A stretch of DNA of 64,000 nt from Muricoccus pecuniae (GTDB lineage: Bacteria > Pseudomonadota > Alphaproteobacteria > Acetobacterales > Acetobacteraceae): the NCBI RefSeq assembly GCF_014199205.1, contig NZ_JACIJD010000001.1, positions 310,001 through 374,000 of the forward strand, read 5' to 3'. The position numbers and the translations under genes were made by a program. Positions 1-8,333 of this stretch are shown piece after piece (positions within the stretch are counted from its first letter, which is position 1; the number at the start of each line of letters is the position of its first letter). The notes beneath the pieces were generated by a model that was given only the letters and a program-made list of their open reading frames with translations, did no database searches and was not told where the DNA came from.

Positions 1-755
1 GGCCCGAGCGCTTCCCGCGAGAGGGCATCCAGTCACTGCGCGACCGTGTGGGGCCGCTGCAGTTCCGGCGGCAGATGATGCTCGAATGCGCCTCCTCCGG
101 CGCCGCGCGGCTCGATCCCGCGCTGCTCGTGCGCTACGGCGAGGAGTGTGACTACCGCGAGGCGAACGGGCGACCGATCCTCTCGCTTCTCGGGCGCCGC
201 CTCGTCTCCGGCGGCGGCTTCTGGGACCCGGCCTACGGACGCGCGGGGCAGGGGGATTCCAGCGTGCTCGCCGCCACCTTCTCGGACGGCGAGGGGAACC
301 ATTACCTGCACCGCCTGGCCTACATCACCCAGAACCCGGACGCGCAGCCCGATCCCGCCACGCAGCAGTGCCGCCGCGTCGCCACCATCGCGAAGGAGCT
401 TCTGCTCCCCGTGGTGCGGGTGGAGACGAACGGCATCGGGAAGTTCCTTCCCCCGCTCCTGCGGCGGGAGATGTCGCGCGCCGGCGCCGCCTGCACGGTG
501 GTGGAGCACCACAGCCACAAGGCGAAGGCGGACCGCATCCTCGGCGCGCTGGACCCCGTGATGGCCGCGCGCCGGCTGCACGCGCATGAGGCCGTGTTCC
601 GCACCGCCTTCCCGCAGGAGATGGCGGAGTGGAAGCCCGGCGCGAACGGCGCGCGCGACGACGCGCTCGACGCGGTGGCGGGCTGTCTTCTGGCGGAGCC
701 GGTGCGGCTGCCGTCGCTGCCGCCGGCGCCGCGCGGGGCGTCCTGGCGGGGGTGA
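1..755 (+). CDS. Phage terminase large subunit, C-terminal nuclease part (5' end outside window)
   Basis: The frame is open from base 3, so the start lies left of the window and about 250 C-terminal residues are present. They match the RNase H-like nuclease domain of phage large terminases, which cuts concatemeric DNA during packaging. Three acidic elements are visible in the expected order: FWDPAYG followed by GDSS, VRVETNGIG, and a terminal ARDDALDA. The ATPase domain must lie upstream. No portal or capsid gene follows; small lysis-type genes do. This suggests the edge of a prophage or a remnant rather than an ordered head module. Confidence 0.8.
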   Translation, partial: PERFPREGIQSLRDRVGPLQFRRQMMLECASSGAARLDPALLVRYGEECDYREANGRPILSLLGRRLVSGGGFWDPAYGRAGQGDSSVLAATFSDGEGNHYLHRLAYITQNPDAQPDPATQQCRRVATIAKELLLPVVRVETNGIGKFLPPLLRREMSRAGAACTVVEHHSHKAKADRILGALDPVMAARRLHAHEAVFRTAFPQEMAEWKPGANGARDDALDAVAGCLLAEPVRLPSLPPAPRGASWRG

Positions 756-785
756 CGGCCGCGCCCCGGGGCGGCGCCATCGGGT

Positions 786-1016
786 TCAGGCGGCCGCCTT
801 CTTCAGCACCTCGCTGCCGTGCCGCTTCGCTCCCGTCTCCGTCATGGCGAAGCGCCCGGGCGTGACCTCCTCCGCGAAGCCCATCGTGCAGAGCCGCCGC
901 AGGCAGGGCTCGTCCGGCAGCCCCGCCGGGCGGATTCCGCCATGCGTCAGGAACAGCCGGTGCAGCGCCGCCCGGCAGCAGGTCTCGAGATAGGGCTCGT
1001 TCCACATCGACTTCAC
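786..1016 (-). CDS. Small hypothetical protein, probably prophage
   Basis: An ORF of about 76 residues on the opposite strand to its neighbours. The GTG at 1016 is preferred because AGGGGG sits six bases upstream; an ATG three codons further in (1007) is the alternative. The protein is basic and Cys-containing, with no signal peptide or membrane segment. The C-terminal half (GFAEEVTPGRFAMTETG, then KRHGSEVLKK) looks like a small winged-helix or phage accessory protein, but I recognise no family. It faces the terminase gene convergently. Confidence 0.45.
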   Translation of the reverse strand: MKSMWNEPYLETCCRAALHRLFLTHGGIRPAGLPDEPCLRRLCTMGFAEEVTPGRFAMTETGAKRHGSEVLKKAAA

Positions 1017-1115
1017 AAAGCACCCCCTGCGGTGCCCCGGCAAGTCGGGGCGGCGCGCCCCCCGATCAACCCTTCCGATCAACCTTCCCTGGCCCGATCC
1101 CCCGAAGGAGGAGCC

Positions 1116-1475
1116 ATGCCGTCCTTTCCCCCCGAGCCGCAGTGGATCGCCGCTGCGGTGGAGACGCCGTTGATGGCGATCCTCGCCTGGCTGCTCCACT
1201 CGATCCGCCGCAGCATCGCCCAGGCGCCCGAGGGCGCCCCCCCGCCGGTGCCGCCCGACCTCTCTCAGCACGAGGCGGCGCTGGAGCGCACGCGGGAGGA
1301 CCTTTCCGCCTTCAAGATGGAGGTGGCGCGGACCTACGTCCCGCTCTCCCTCATCCGGGACGTGGACAACCGCCTAACCACCCATCTCATCCGCATCGAG
1401 CAGAAGCTCGATGAGGCCACCCGTGCCGCCCACAGCACCGCCGCGCAGGTTCGCGTGCTGGCCGAGGATCGCTGA
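1116..1475 (+). CDS. Small membrane-anchored coiled-coil protein, phage lysis region
   Basis: 119 residues with a strong Shine-Dalgarno (GAAGGAGGA) just before the ATG. Residues about 9-27 form one hydrophobic segment, followed by a Pro-rich linker. A charged, heptad-like helix (about 45-115, containing RTREDLSAF and RIEQKLDEA) then reads as coiled coil. It lies three bases upstream of a wall hydrolase, the usual place of a holin- or spanin-like protein in phage lysis cassettes. No family is recognised; the lysis role is inferred from position and topology only. Confidence 0.55.
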   Translation: MPSFPPEPQWIAAAVETPLMAILAWLLHSIRRSIAQAPEGAPPPVPPDLSQHEAALERTREDLSAFKMEVARTYVPLSLIRDVDNRLTTHLIRIEQKLDEATRAAHSTAAQVRVLAEDR

Positions 1476-1478
1476 ACC

Positions 1479-1985
1479 ATGGACATCGCGGAAGCCCTCT
1501 CCCGCACCCTCCTCGCCGAGGCCGGAACCCGCCCCGTGCGCGCCATCGAGGCGCTCGCGGCCCTTGCCATGAACCGCGCCCGCGCCCTGATGCCGCGCCC
1601 GGAGCGCATCCCCGGCGCCGCCCCCTTCGCCCGCGGCGGCCATGCCCGCCTGCCCGAGCCGGGCACGCGGGAACTGCTCGCCGCCTTCCGCGACCCCTTC
1701 CTCTTCCCCAGCCGCAACCCGCGCCACCCCGCGCACGGGCTGATCCTCTCCCCGCCGCCGGGCGACGGCGCGCTGGCCGTCTGCCGCCGCGTCGCGGCGC
1801 GCGCCCTCTCCGGCGCGCTGGCGGACCCGACGGGGAGCGCCACCCACTGGCACCCGGCCGATACCCTTCCCGCCTGGGCCGTGGCGCGGGAGGCCTCGGC
1901 CGAGATTGGCGGCCTCGTCTTCTACCGGCTGGAGGTGGGCGAGCGCCCGGCCAGCCCCGCCGCGCCCGCCCTCGTCGCCGCCTGA
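1479..1985 (+). CDS. SleB-like cell wall hydrolase (putative endolysin)
   Basis: 168 residues, no signal peptide. It carries the two halves of the SleB/hydrolase-2 domain: an N-terminal helix LLAEAGTRPVRAIEALAALAMNR, cited here as residues about 10-33, and the C-terminal block DPTGSATHWHP followed by IGGLVFYR. Family members cleave peptidoglycan. The gene starts three bases after the membrane protein gene, so the two are probably translationally coupled. With the terminase upstream, phage endolysin is the most economical role; export would need the neighbouring membrane protein. Confidence 0.75.
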   Translation: MDIAEALSRTLLAEAGTRPVRAIEALAALAMNRARALMPRPERIPGAAPFARGGHARLPEPGTRELLAAFRDPFLFPSRNPRHPAHGLILSPPPGDGALAVCRRVAARALSGALADPTGSATHWHPADTLPAWAVAREASAEIGGLVFYRLEVGERPASPAAPALVAA

Positions 1986-2034
1986 GCGGGGAGGGGGCTG
2001 GCGCGGGGCGCCGCCCGCGCTATGCACCCCCTCC

Positions 2035-2403
2035 ATGGCCGACGCCCCGGAACCCCTGATCCACACCCTCATGCGCGGCGAGGACTGGCGCGCGGCCCAG
2101 CACGCCGGCGCCTATCACGGCAGCGCAGATGATCGGCGGGACGGCTTCCTGCACTTCTCCACCGCCGCCCAGCTCCGCGCCAGCGCCGCGAAGCACCGCG
2201 CGGGCGAGCCCGATCTCTGGCTCGTCAGCGCCGAGAGTGCGGCGCTCGGGGCGGCGCTGCGCTGGGAACCGGCGGCCGGTGGCAAGCGCCCCGGCCTCTT
2301 TCCCCATCTCTACGCGCCGCTGCCCCTCTCCGCCGTGCGCGGCGCCGTCTTCCTGCCGCTCGGCGCGGACGGGCTGCACCGCTTCCCCGACTGGGTGCCC
2401 TGA
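2035..2403 (+). CDS. DUF952 family protein
   Basis: 122 residues beginning at the ATG at 2035. The sequence follows the DUF952 pattern: an N-terminal IHTLMRGEDWRAAQ, the GFLHFSTAAQL stretch that is the family hallmark, LWLVS, and a C-terminal FPHLYAPLPLSAV. Members are small cytosolic proteins of unsettled biochemistry, with an ADP-ribosyltransferase-like fold proposed. It lies next to the prophage end, but its codon use resembles the chromosomal genes, so it is probably the first chromosomal gene after the phage. Confidence 0.8.
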   Translation: MADAPEPLIHTLMRGEDWRAAQHAGAYHGSADDRRDGFLHFSTAAQLRASAAKHRAGEPDLWLVSAESAALGAALRWEPAAGGKRPGLFPHLYAPLPLSAVRGAVFLPLGADGLHRFPDWVP

Positions 2404-2412
2404 GGGCGACGC

Positions 2413-3471
2413 TCAGCGCCGCTCCCCGACGTTCCGGCCGATCCAGCCCCCGAGCCAGTCCGCGATCTCCAGCGAATTGCGGTCATGCATCAGCATGTGG
2501 GAGTTGCCCCGGATTCCCATCTCCGGCAGCACCGCGACCTCCACCTTGCCGCCCGCCGCATTGGCCGCGCGCGCGAAGTCGCGGCAGGCGCGCAGGCGCG
2601 GGGACCAGCGCGTGGATTCCTCCACGAAATCCCCCCAGAGCACGAGGATGGGCAGGCCCTTGTAGGGCTCCATGTCGCTATCCGCCGCCGGGCAGGCCCC
2701 GGGCTCGATCGAGACGATCCCCGCGACCCCCTCCCGGCTCATCGTCGCCGTCTGGAAGGGATAGATGCCGGATTGCGAGTGGCTGACGAGCACCGCCCCT
2801 TCCAGCCTCTTGGCGAGGGCGGAGAGCCCCACCACCGTCGGGTTCGGCGTGGGCACGGCGAAGTTCCAGTCCGGCACCATCTGCTTCCAGAACTCCTCCT
2901 GCGCCTCCAGCGGGAAGAGCAGGCCGGGGAACACCTCGGGATGGCGCCGGCCGAAGCGGAAGATTGCCCAGGCGTCCTCCTGCCCGGCGGCGAAGACCGT
3001 GGGCAGCGTGTCGGCCGCGGCCTGCCCGGTCCTCACGGCATTGATGGTGGTCGGATGCGCCGCTGAGCGGCCGCGCCAGGCCTGGTCGATCACATAGGTC
3101 GGGTAGCCCTGGCGGAGGAAGGCTTCGTCCCAGCCCATGCGCCCGTCCGGCGTCGTCTCCCAGGTCTTGCCTGTCAGGCAGCAGCCATGGACGAGGACGA
3201 GCGGCCGCTTTCCCCCGGTGCCGGCCGGCACCTGATAGCGGACATAGATCTGGTCCACGGTGATCGTGCCGCTCGGCGCATAGGCCGGCTGGGTGGAGAG
3301 GGTGTCCGAGCGCAGCGTCCGCCCGCCCACGAAGAAGGAACCCTGCCGCTCGATCAGGAGCGGGCCCTGGGGGGACCGCGCGGTCTCGGAGGGCGCGGGT
3401 TGCGCGCTGGCGGGGGCGGCGAAGGCGGCGAGCAGGGCGAACAGCCCGGCCGCACGGGGCAGGATAAACAT
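2413..3471 (-). CDS. Secreted alpha/beta hydrolase (esterase 713-like)
   Basis: 352 residues with a clear Sec signal peptide (hydrophobic core to about residue 22, AXA-type site before QPAPSE). The alpha/beta-hydrolase fold is shown by the oxyanion loop VHGCCLTG, the nucleophile elbow SHSQSG, and a late NSHMLMHD supplying the catalytic His. The adjacent Cys-Cys pair and WETTPDGRMGWDE resemble periplasmic esterases of the Alcaligenes esterase 713 group; that subgroup is recalled from memory. The substrate is unknown. It ends nine bases from the convergent DUF952 gene. Confidence 0.75.
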   Translation of the reverse strand: MFILPRAAGLFALLAAFAAPASAQPAPSETARSPQGPLLIERQGSFFVGGRTLRSDTLSTQPAYAPSGTITVDQIYVRYQVPAGTGGKRPLVLVHGCCLTGKTWETTPDGRMGWDEAFLRQGYPTYVIDQAWRGRSAAHPTTINAVRTGQAAADTLPTVFAAGQEDAWAIFRFGRRHPEVFPGLLFPLEAQEEFWKQMVPDWNFAVPTPNPTVVGLSALAKRLEGAVLVSHSQSGIYPFQTATMSREGVAGIVSIEPGACPAADSDMEPYKGLPILVLWGDFVEESTRWSPRLRACRDFARAANAAGGKVEVAVLPEMGIRGNSHMLMHDRNSLEIADWLGGWIGRNVGERR

Positions 3472-3555
3472 TCTGGTTTCCTCCGCATCCTTGGTCGCCC
3501 GGTCCCGGGCGGGCGGGGATTAGGGGAGGCCGGGGCGGGCCCGGTCAATCCGGCC

Positions 3556-4392
3556 TCACCGCCGCTGCGCCATCACCCCCGCGAAGGTCACCACCGCCGC
3601 CCCGACCCAGACCGGGGCCGCGGGCCACACCCCCCAGACCGTCACATCCGCGATCACGGCGAAGACGAGCGCCGTGAACTCCAGCGGCGCCAGCCGCCCC
3701 GCGCTCGCGTGCCGGAAGGCGGCCGCCAGCCCCACCGTCGCCCCGCCCGCGAGCACGCCGTTGGCGCAGAGCGCGACCGCGTCGCCCCAGGAGGGCGTGA
3801 CCCACTCCGCCGCCGCCCAGGGCGCGAGGAGGGGCAGGGCAGGGGCCGCGCTCCAGAAGATCAGCCGCGCCATGCCGGGCTCGTCGCGCAGGCTGCGGTT
3901 CATCACCAGCACCATGGCGTGGCAGAAGCTGCCGAAGAGCCCCCAGCCATAGGCCGCCCAGGAACTGCCCGCCGAGAGGCCGGGCCAGAGGGCGATCAGC
4001 ACGCCGACGAACCCCACTCCGCACCAGCCCCAGGCCGCCGCCGGAACCGCCTCCTTCAGCAGCACCCGGAACAGCGCCAGCAGCATGAAGGGCGCGGTGA
4101 AGTAGACGAGATAGCCCTCGGCCAGCGGCAGGCTGCGGAGGGAGAGGAAGAAGCCCGCGCCCGAGCCGACCATGAAGGCCGAGCGCAGGAGCTGCGCCCC
4201 TGGCCGGTGCGAGGCCAGCCCGCCGCCCGCGCGCGGCACGGCCAGTCGCGCCGCCCCGAGCAGCGCCAGCAGCACGGCGTAGCGGAAGGCGAGCACCTGG
4301 CTCACATGGTAGCCCCCCGACAGCACCTTCGAATTGGCGTCGAGCACCGCGAAGAGCGCGAGCGCGAGGAGCATCAGCAAGGGGCCGCGCAA
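3556..4392 (-). CDS. EamA/DMT-family transporter
   Basis: 278 residues with about ten hydrophobic helices in two EamA halves, the size and arrangement of drug/metabolite exporters. The first half begins at the ATG (LLMLLALALFAVLDANSK), and the second half ends in a long helix before the MAQRR tail. The substrate cannot be read from sequence. It stands alone between a secreted esterase and the divergent pyrD gene; about 118 bases separate it from pyrD and may hold both promoters. Confidence 0.8.
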   Translation of the reverse strand: MRGPLLMLLALALFAVLDANSKVLSGGYHVSQVLAFRYAVLLALLGAARLAVPRAGGGLASHRPGAQLLRSAFMVGSGAGFFLSLRSLPLAEGYLVYFTAPFMLLALFRVLLKEAVPAAAWGWCGVGFVGVLIALWPGLSAGSSWAAYGWGLFGSFCHAMVLVMNRSLRDEPGMARLIFWSAAPALPLLAPWAAAEWVTPSWGDAVALCANGVLAGGATVGLAAAFRHASAGRLAPLEFTALVFAVIADVTVWGVWPAAPVWVGAAVVTFAGVMAQRR

Positions 4393-4510
4393 GGGCTCGT
4401 CTCCGGCGAGGGGTGAGGCAGGGGCGGGTGCTTCTCCCGTCCCATCACCCCCGCGTCAACGCGGCACTCCCCCTGGCCCTTCGCGCCGCACTGCGGCACA
4501 AGCGGGTGCC

Positions 4511-5569
4511 ATGCGCCCCGCCATCGCCTCCGCCCTGATGCCGCTCGTCCGGGGCATGAACCCGGAAGGTGCGCACAACCTCTCCCTGCACGCGCTCAGG
4601 CTCGGCCTGGCCGGGCGGGACAAGGGGCCGGACGATCTCGTGCTGGCCGTGCGCGCGCTCGGGCTGGCGTTCCGCAATCCCGTCGGCCTCGCCGCCGGCT
4701 TCGACAAGAACGCGGTGGCGGTGCTCCCCCTCATGCGGCTCGGCTTCGGCTTCGTGGAGGCCGGCACCGCCACCCCGCGCCCCCAGGCCGGCAATCCCCG
4801 GCCCCGGCTGTTCCGGCTCCCCGAGGACCGGGCGGTGATCAACCGCTTCGGCTTCAACAACGAGGGGATCGCGGCCTTCGCCGCCCGCCTCGCCGCCCTG
4901 CCGCGCCCGCTGCCCGCCGTGCTCGGCGCGAATATCGGCATCAATAAGGAGGGCGCGGTGCCGGAGCGGGACATCCCCGCCCTCTACGCGGCCGTGGCGG
5001 TGCAGGCGGACTACGTCACCATCAACGTCTCCTCCCCCAACACGCCGGGGCTGCGCGACCTCCAGGGGGAGGCGCGGCTGGCCGCCATCCTCGACGCCAC
5101 CCTCGCCGCGCGGGCCGAGCTGCCCCGCCGCCCGCCCGTGCTGGTGAAGATCGCCCCCGACCTCGCGGAAGGGGCGGTGGAGGCCATCGTCGGGACCTGC
5201 GCGGATCGCGACGTCGCCGGGCTGATCGTCTCCAACACCACGATCGCGCGGCCCGATACCCTTCGTTCCATCCACCGGGCCGAGGCGGGAGGCCTCTCCG
5301 GCCGGCCGCTCTTCCAGCCCTCGACCGAGCTGCTCCGCCGGGTCCACCGGCTCTCGCGCGGGCGGCTCACCCTCATCGGCGCGGGCGGGGTGGAGAGCGG
5401 CGAGACGGCCTATGCCAAGATCAAGGCGGGCGCCACGCTCGTGCAGCTCTACGCGGCCTTCGCCTATGGCGGGCCGGCCCTTGTCGGGCGGATCAAGCGG
5501 GACCTCGCCGCGCTTCTCCACCGCGACGGCGTGAAGACCCTTTCGGACGCGATCGGAGTGGAGGCGTGA
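4511..5569 (+). CDS. pyrD: Dihydroorotate dehydrogenase (quinone), class 2
   Basis: 352 residues. It oxidises dihydroorotate to orotate with membrane quinone as acceptor, the fourth step of pyrimidine synthesis. Class 2 features are visible: an N-terminal helix for membrane and quinone contact, PVGLAAGFDKN, the substrate loop NRFGFNNEG, NVSSPNTPGLR, KIAPDL, VSNTT and the FMN-phosphate loop IGAGGVESG. The catalytic Ser of class 2 enzymes lies in the NVSSPNT loop. The stop codon overlaps the start of the next gene (TGATG). Confidence 0.93.
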   Translation: MRPAIASALMPLVRGMNPEGAHNLSLHALRLGLAGRDKGPDDLVLAVRALGLAFRNPVGLAAGFDKNAVAVLPLMRLGFGFVEAGTATPRPQAGNPRPRLFRLPEDRAVINRFGFNNEGIAAFAARLAALPRPLPAVLGANIGINKEGAVPERDIPALYAAVAVQADYVTINVSSPNTPGLRDLQGEARLAAILDATLAARAELPRRPPVLVKIAPDLAEGAVEAIVGTCADRDVAGLIVSNTTIARPDTLRSIHRAEAGGLSGRPLFQPSTELLRRVHRLSRGRLTLIGAGGVESGETAYAKIKAGATLVQLYAAFAYGGPALVGRIKRDLAALLHRDGVKTLSDAIGVEA

Positions 5570-6426
5570 TGAGGATCCTGGACGGCGTTGCGGAGCTGAC
5601 GGGGCGCTATCGCGGCTTCGTCCTCGACCTCTGGGGCGTGGTGCATGACGGCCAGGCGGCCTTCCCCGGCGTGGCCGACGCGCTGGCCCGGATGAAGGCG
5701 GCGGGGGCGCGAATCGTCTTCCTCTCCAACGCCCCGCGCCGCTCCCACATCGTGGAGGCCCAGCTCACCGGCTTCGGCATCGACCGCTCCCTCTACGACG
5801 CCGTGATGACGAGCGGCGAGATCACCTGGCGCCTGCTGCGGGACCGTGCCCATCCCTTCGTGCAGGCCCTCGGCCCCCGCGCGATGCATATCGGCAAGCC
5901 CGAGGACCGCTCCGTGGTCGAGGGGCTCGGCATCGAGCTGACGGACCGGGCGGAAGGGGCGGACTGGCTCCTCAACACCGGCCCGGACCCGGACCGGGGC
6001 GTGAGCACCGTCGAGCCCTATGAGGAAGGGCTCCGCGCCGCCCTGGCGCGCGACCTTCCCATGCTCTGCGTGAACCCCGACCGCCTCGTGGTGGTGGGCG
6101 GGCGCCTCATCATCTGCGCCGGCGCGCTCTCCGAGCGCTATGCCGAACTGGGCGGGCGCACGCTGGAGATCGGCAAGCCCGACCCCGCCGCCTACGATCC
6201 CGTCATGGCGCTGCTCGACCTGCCGCGGGACGCGGTGGTGGCGATCGGGGACAGCCCGCACACCGACCTTGCCGGCGCCCAGGCCGCGGGGCTGGATGCC
6301 GTCTGGGCCCTGGGCGGCCTCGCCGCGGAGCAGGGGCTGGGCGATGCCGACTCCGCCACCCTCGTCGCCCGCGCCACGGCCGAGGGCGTGGCCCCGGTCG
6401 CCGCCCTGCGCGCCCTCCGCTGGTGA
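5569..6426 (+). CDS. HAD superfamily IIA hydrolase (TIGR01459-like)
   Basis: About 285 residues. HAD motif I is FVLDLWGVVHDG; motif II is FLSNAPRR; a conserved Lys sits in IGKPDPAAYD; motif IV is IGDSPHTDLAGA. The large cap between motifs II and III is of type C2, as in NagD-like phosphatases. The substrate is unknown; sugar phosphates or nucleotides are usual. The ATG at 5569 overlaps the pyrD stop by one base, and a GTG three bases earlier is also possible. The linkage to pyrD suggests co-expression, not necessarily a shared pathway. Confidence 0.82.
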   Translation: MRILDGVAELTGRYRGFVLDLWGVVHDGQAAFPGVADALARMKAAGARIVFLSNAPRRSHIVEAQLTGFGIDRSLYDAVMTSGEITWRLLRDRAHPFVQALGPRAMHIGKPEDRSVVEGLGIELTDRAEGADWLLNTGPDPDRGVSTVEPYEEGLRAALARDLPMLCVNPDRLVVVGGRLIICAGALSERYAELGGRTLEIGKPDPAAYDPVMALLDLPRDAVVAIGDSPHTDLAGAQAAGLDAVWALGGLAAEQGLGDADSATLVARATAEGVAPVAALRALRW

Positions 6427-7616
6427 GGGGTGGGGGGCCGGTGATGCCGCCCGGCCGCCGCCCGGCCCTCTGGCTGCTGGTGGCCATGACGGGGCTCGGC
6501 CCCTTCACCATGCAGATCCTCATCCCCGCCCTGCCGCGCATGGCGGTGGATCTCGGCGTGCCCTACGGCGTCGCGCAGCTCACCCTCACCCTCTACCTCC
6601 TCGGCGTCGCGCTGGGGCAGCTCCTCTACGGGCCGCTGGCGGACCGCTACGGGCGGCGGCCGGTGCTGGTCGGCGCGCTCGGCCTCTACCTCGTCGCCTC
6701 GGCCCTTTCGGCCTTCGCCCCCTCCATGCCCTGGCTCGGCCTGGGGCGGGTGGCGCAGGCCATGGGTGCCTGCTCGGGCATGGTGCTCGGCCGCGCCATC
6801 ATCCGCGACGTCTGGCCGCGCGAGGAGGCCGCCAGCCGCATCGGCTACGTCGTCATGGCGATGACCCTGGCGCCGATGGTCGCGCCCATGGCCGGCGCCC
6901 TCGTCGAGGAGCGCTTCGGCTGGCGCGCCACGATGGTGGGCTGCCTTCTCTTCGGCGTGCCGCTGCTGCTGGCCGTCCTGCTCCGCCTGCCCGAGACGCT
7001 GCGCGAGCCCCAGCCGCTGCCGGGGCTGCGCGGCATGGGCCTGGCCTACATGTCCCTTCTGCGCCTGCCGGCCTTTCTCTGGATCGGGGCGGTGGGCGCG
7101 GCCTCCACGGGCGTGTTCTTCGCCTTCATGGCCGGTGCGCCGAAGGTGGCGGAATCGATGGGCCACTCGCCGCGCGGCTACGCCACCGCCTTCCTTGCCG
7201 TCTCCGTCCTCTTCGCCGCGGGGGCCTGGATGGCGGGGCGCTTCTCCGCGCGGATGGGGCTGGTGCGGATGCTCTCGGCCGGGCTTCTCGTCATGGTCCT
7301 CGGCTCGGCCGTCATGCTGGGCGTGCAGCTCCTGCTCCCGCACACGCTGATGGGCTTCTTCCTTCCCATGGCCGTCGTCGCGCTCGGCAACGGCATGAGC
7401 CTGCCGAACGCGGTGGCGGCGGCGGTGAGCGTGCGGCCGGAGCGGGCAGGGACCGCCTCCGGCCTGCTGGGGGCCGTGCAGATGGGGTTCGGTGCGCTGA
7501 TGACGCTGCTGAACGGCGCGCTGGAGGACGGGGCGGGGATCGCGACCGCCCTCGTCATGGCGGGCTGCGGGATCGGCTCGCTCGTCGCGCTGCGGGGTGC
7601 GAGGCGCCATCTCTGA
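6423..7616 (+). CDS. MFS multidrug efflux transporter, Bcr/CflA type
   Basis: 397 residues, twelve predicted membrane helices. The major-facilitator motif A GPLADRYGRRPVL lies between helices 2 and 3, and the helix 1 region (FTMQILIPALPRMA) is typical of Bcr/CflA drug:H+ antiporters. The GTG at 6423 overlaps the upstream stop by four bases; an ATG at 6444 after a G-rich stretch would also serve. It is the last gene of the pyrD run. Confidence 0.82.
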   Translation: MRGGGPVMPPGRRPALWLLVAMTGLGPFTMQILIPALPRMAVDLGVPYGVAQLTLTLYLLGVALGQLLYGPLADRYGRRPVLVGALGLYLVASALSAFAPSMPWLGLGRVAQAMGACSGMVLGRAIIRDVWPREEAASRIGYVVMAMTLAPMVAPMAGALVEERFGWRATMVGCLLFGVPLLLAVLLRLPETLREPQPLPGLRGMGLAYMSLLRLPAFLWIGAVGAASTGVFFAFMAGAPKVAESMGHSPRGYATAFLAVSVLFAAGAWMAGRFSARMGLVRMLSAGLLVMVLGSAVMLGVQLLLPHTLMGFFLPMAVVALGNGMSLPNAVAAAVSVRPERAGTASGLLGAVQMGFGALMTLLNGALEDGAGIATALVMAGCGIGSLVALRGARRHL

Positions 7617-7659
7617 GAGGGGGCGTTTCCGTCCCGTGGGATGGCCGGGTCGGGCCCTC

Positions 7660-7872
7660 CTAGCGGCGGCCGGGATCGACCCGCTCCCCCACCCAGTTGC
7701 CGGCGCGGTCCAGCGCGGCCCCGGTCTCCCGCGCGGCATTCCCCAGGGCGCCGCCCGTCCGCTCCGCCGCCCGGTCCACCGACCGGCCGGCGCGCTCCCC
7801 CGGGCCGGGATTCCCTCCGCAGCCCGCGAGGAGCAGCAGGGCGGCGAGCGGCAGGGGGGACGCGCGGAGCAT
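7660..7872 (-). CDS. Small entericidin-like lipoprotein
   Basis: 70 residues. A short hydrophobic signal ends in the lipobox LLAGC, followed by Gly/Pro and an amphipathic Ala/Arg/Gly-rich tail (SVDRAAERTGGAL, then NAARETGAAL) with an internal near-repeat. This size and composition resemble entericidin and other tiny alphaproteobacterial outer-membrane lipoproteins. No function can be assigned. It is convergent with the MFS gene and divergent from the Hpt gene. Confidence 0.6.
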   Translation of the reverse strand: MLRASPLPLAALLLLAGCGGNPGPGERAGRSVDRAAERTGGALGNAARETGAALDRAGNWVGERVDPGRR

Positions 7873-7981
7873 GTCGTGGACTCCTAGTGGAACGGGGCGC
7901 GCAGGATGCCCTCGCCGCGGCGCGGCCACCAGCGCCCCCCCCGCGTTGACCCCTCGGCCGCGCGGGCGCAACCTGCGCGGC

Positions 7982-8326
7982 GTGAGCGCAATCGACCCCG
8001 ATGTGGCCGGCCAGCTGGCCGAGGAGCTGCCCCGCGACGTGTTCGTGGGGATCGTGCGCACCTTCGAGCAGGACCTCGCCCGCCTGGTCCGCCAGATGGT
8101 GGATGCCGCCCGCGCCGGGGATGTGGAGGAATACCGCCGCGCCGCCCACGGGCTGGCCGGCGCCGCCGGCTCCATCGGCGCGCGGTCGCTCGAGGCCATG
8201 GCGCGGCAGGCCATGCGCCCGGACGACCGGACGCCGGCGCAGAGGATGATCATCGGCATCGGCGAGGAGGCGAAGGCGGCCCTGTCCGAGCTGGCCGCCC
8301 TGGCAGCGGGGGACGGCCTCGCCTGA
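7982..8326 (+). CDS. Hpt (histidine phosphotransfer) domain protein
   Basis: 114 residues starting at GTG. The phospho-accepting helix is AHGLAGAAGSIGA (the HxLxGxxxxxG signature, His about residue 56) in a four-helix Hpt bundle; nothing else is attached. Such proteins relay phosphate from a hybrid-kinase receiver to a response regulator. The gene ends eight bases from the convergent double-receiver kinase, which lacks an Hpt of its own, so the two probably form one phosphorelay; this pairing is inferred from position. Confidence 0.78.
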   Translation: MSAIDPDVAGQLAEELPRDVFVGIVRTFEQDLARLVRQMVDAARAGDVEEYRRAAHGLAGAAGSIGARSLEAMARQAMRPDDRTPAQRMIIGIGEEAKAALSELAALAAGDGLA

Positions 8327-8333
8327 AGGGCGG

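Noticed and set aside
1034-1051. GCCCCG / CGGGGC hairpin as a terminator
   Set aside because: It lies between two divergent gene starts, not after a gene, and has no U-run.
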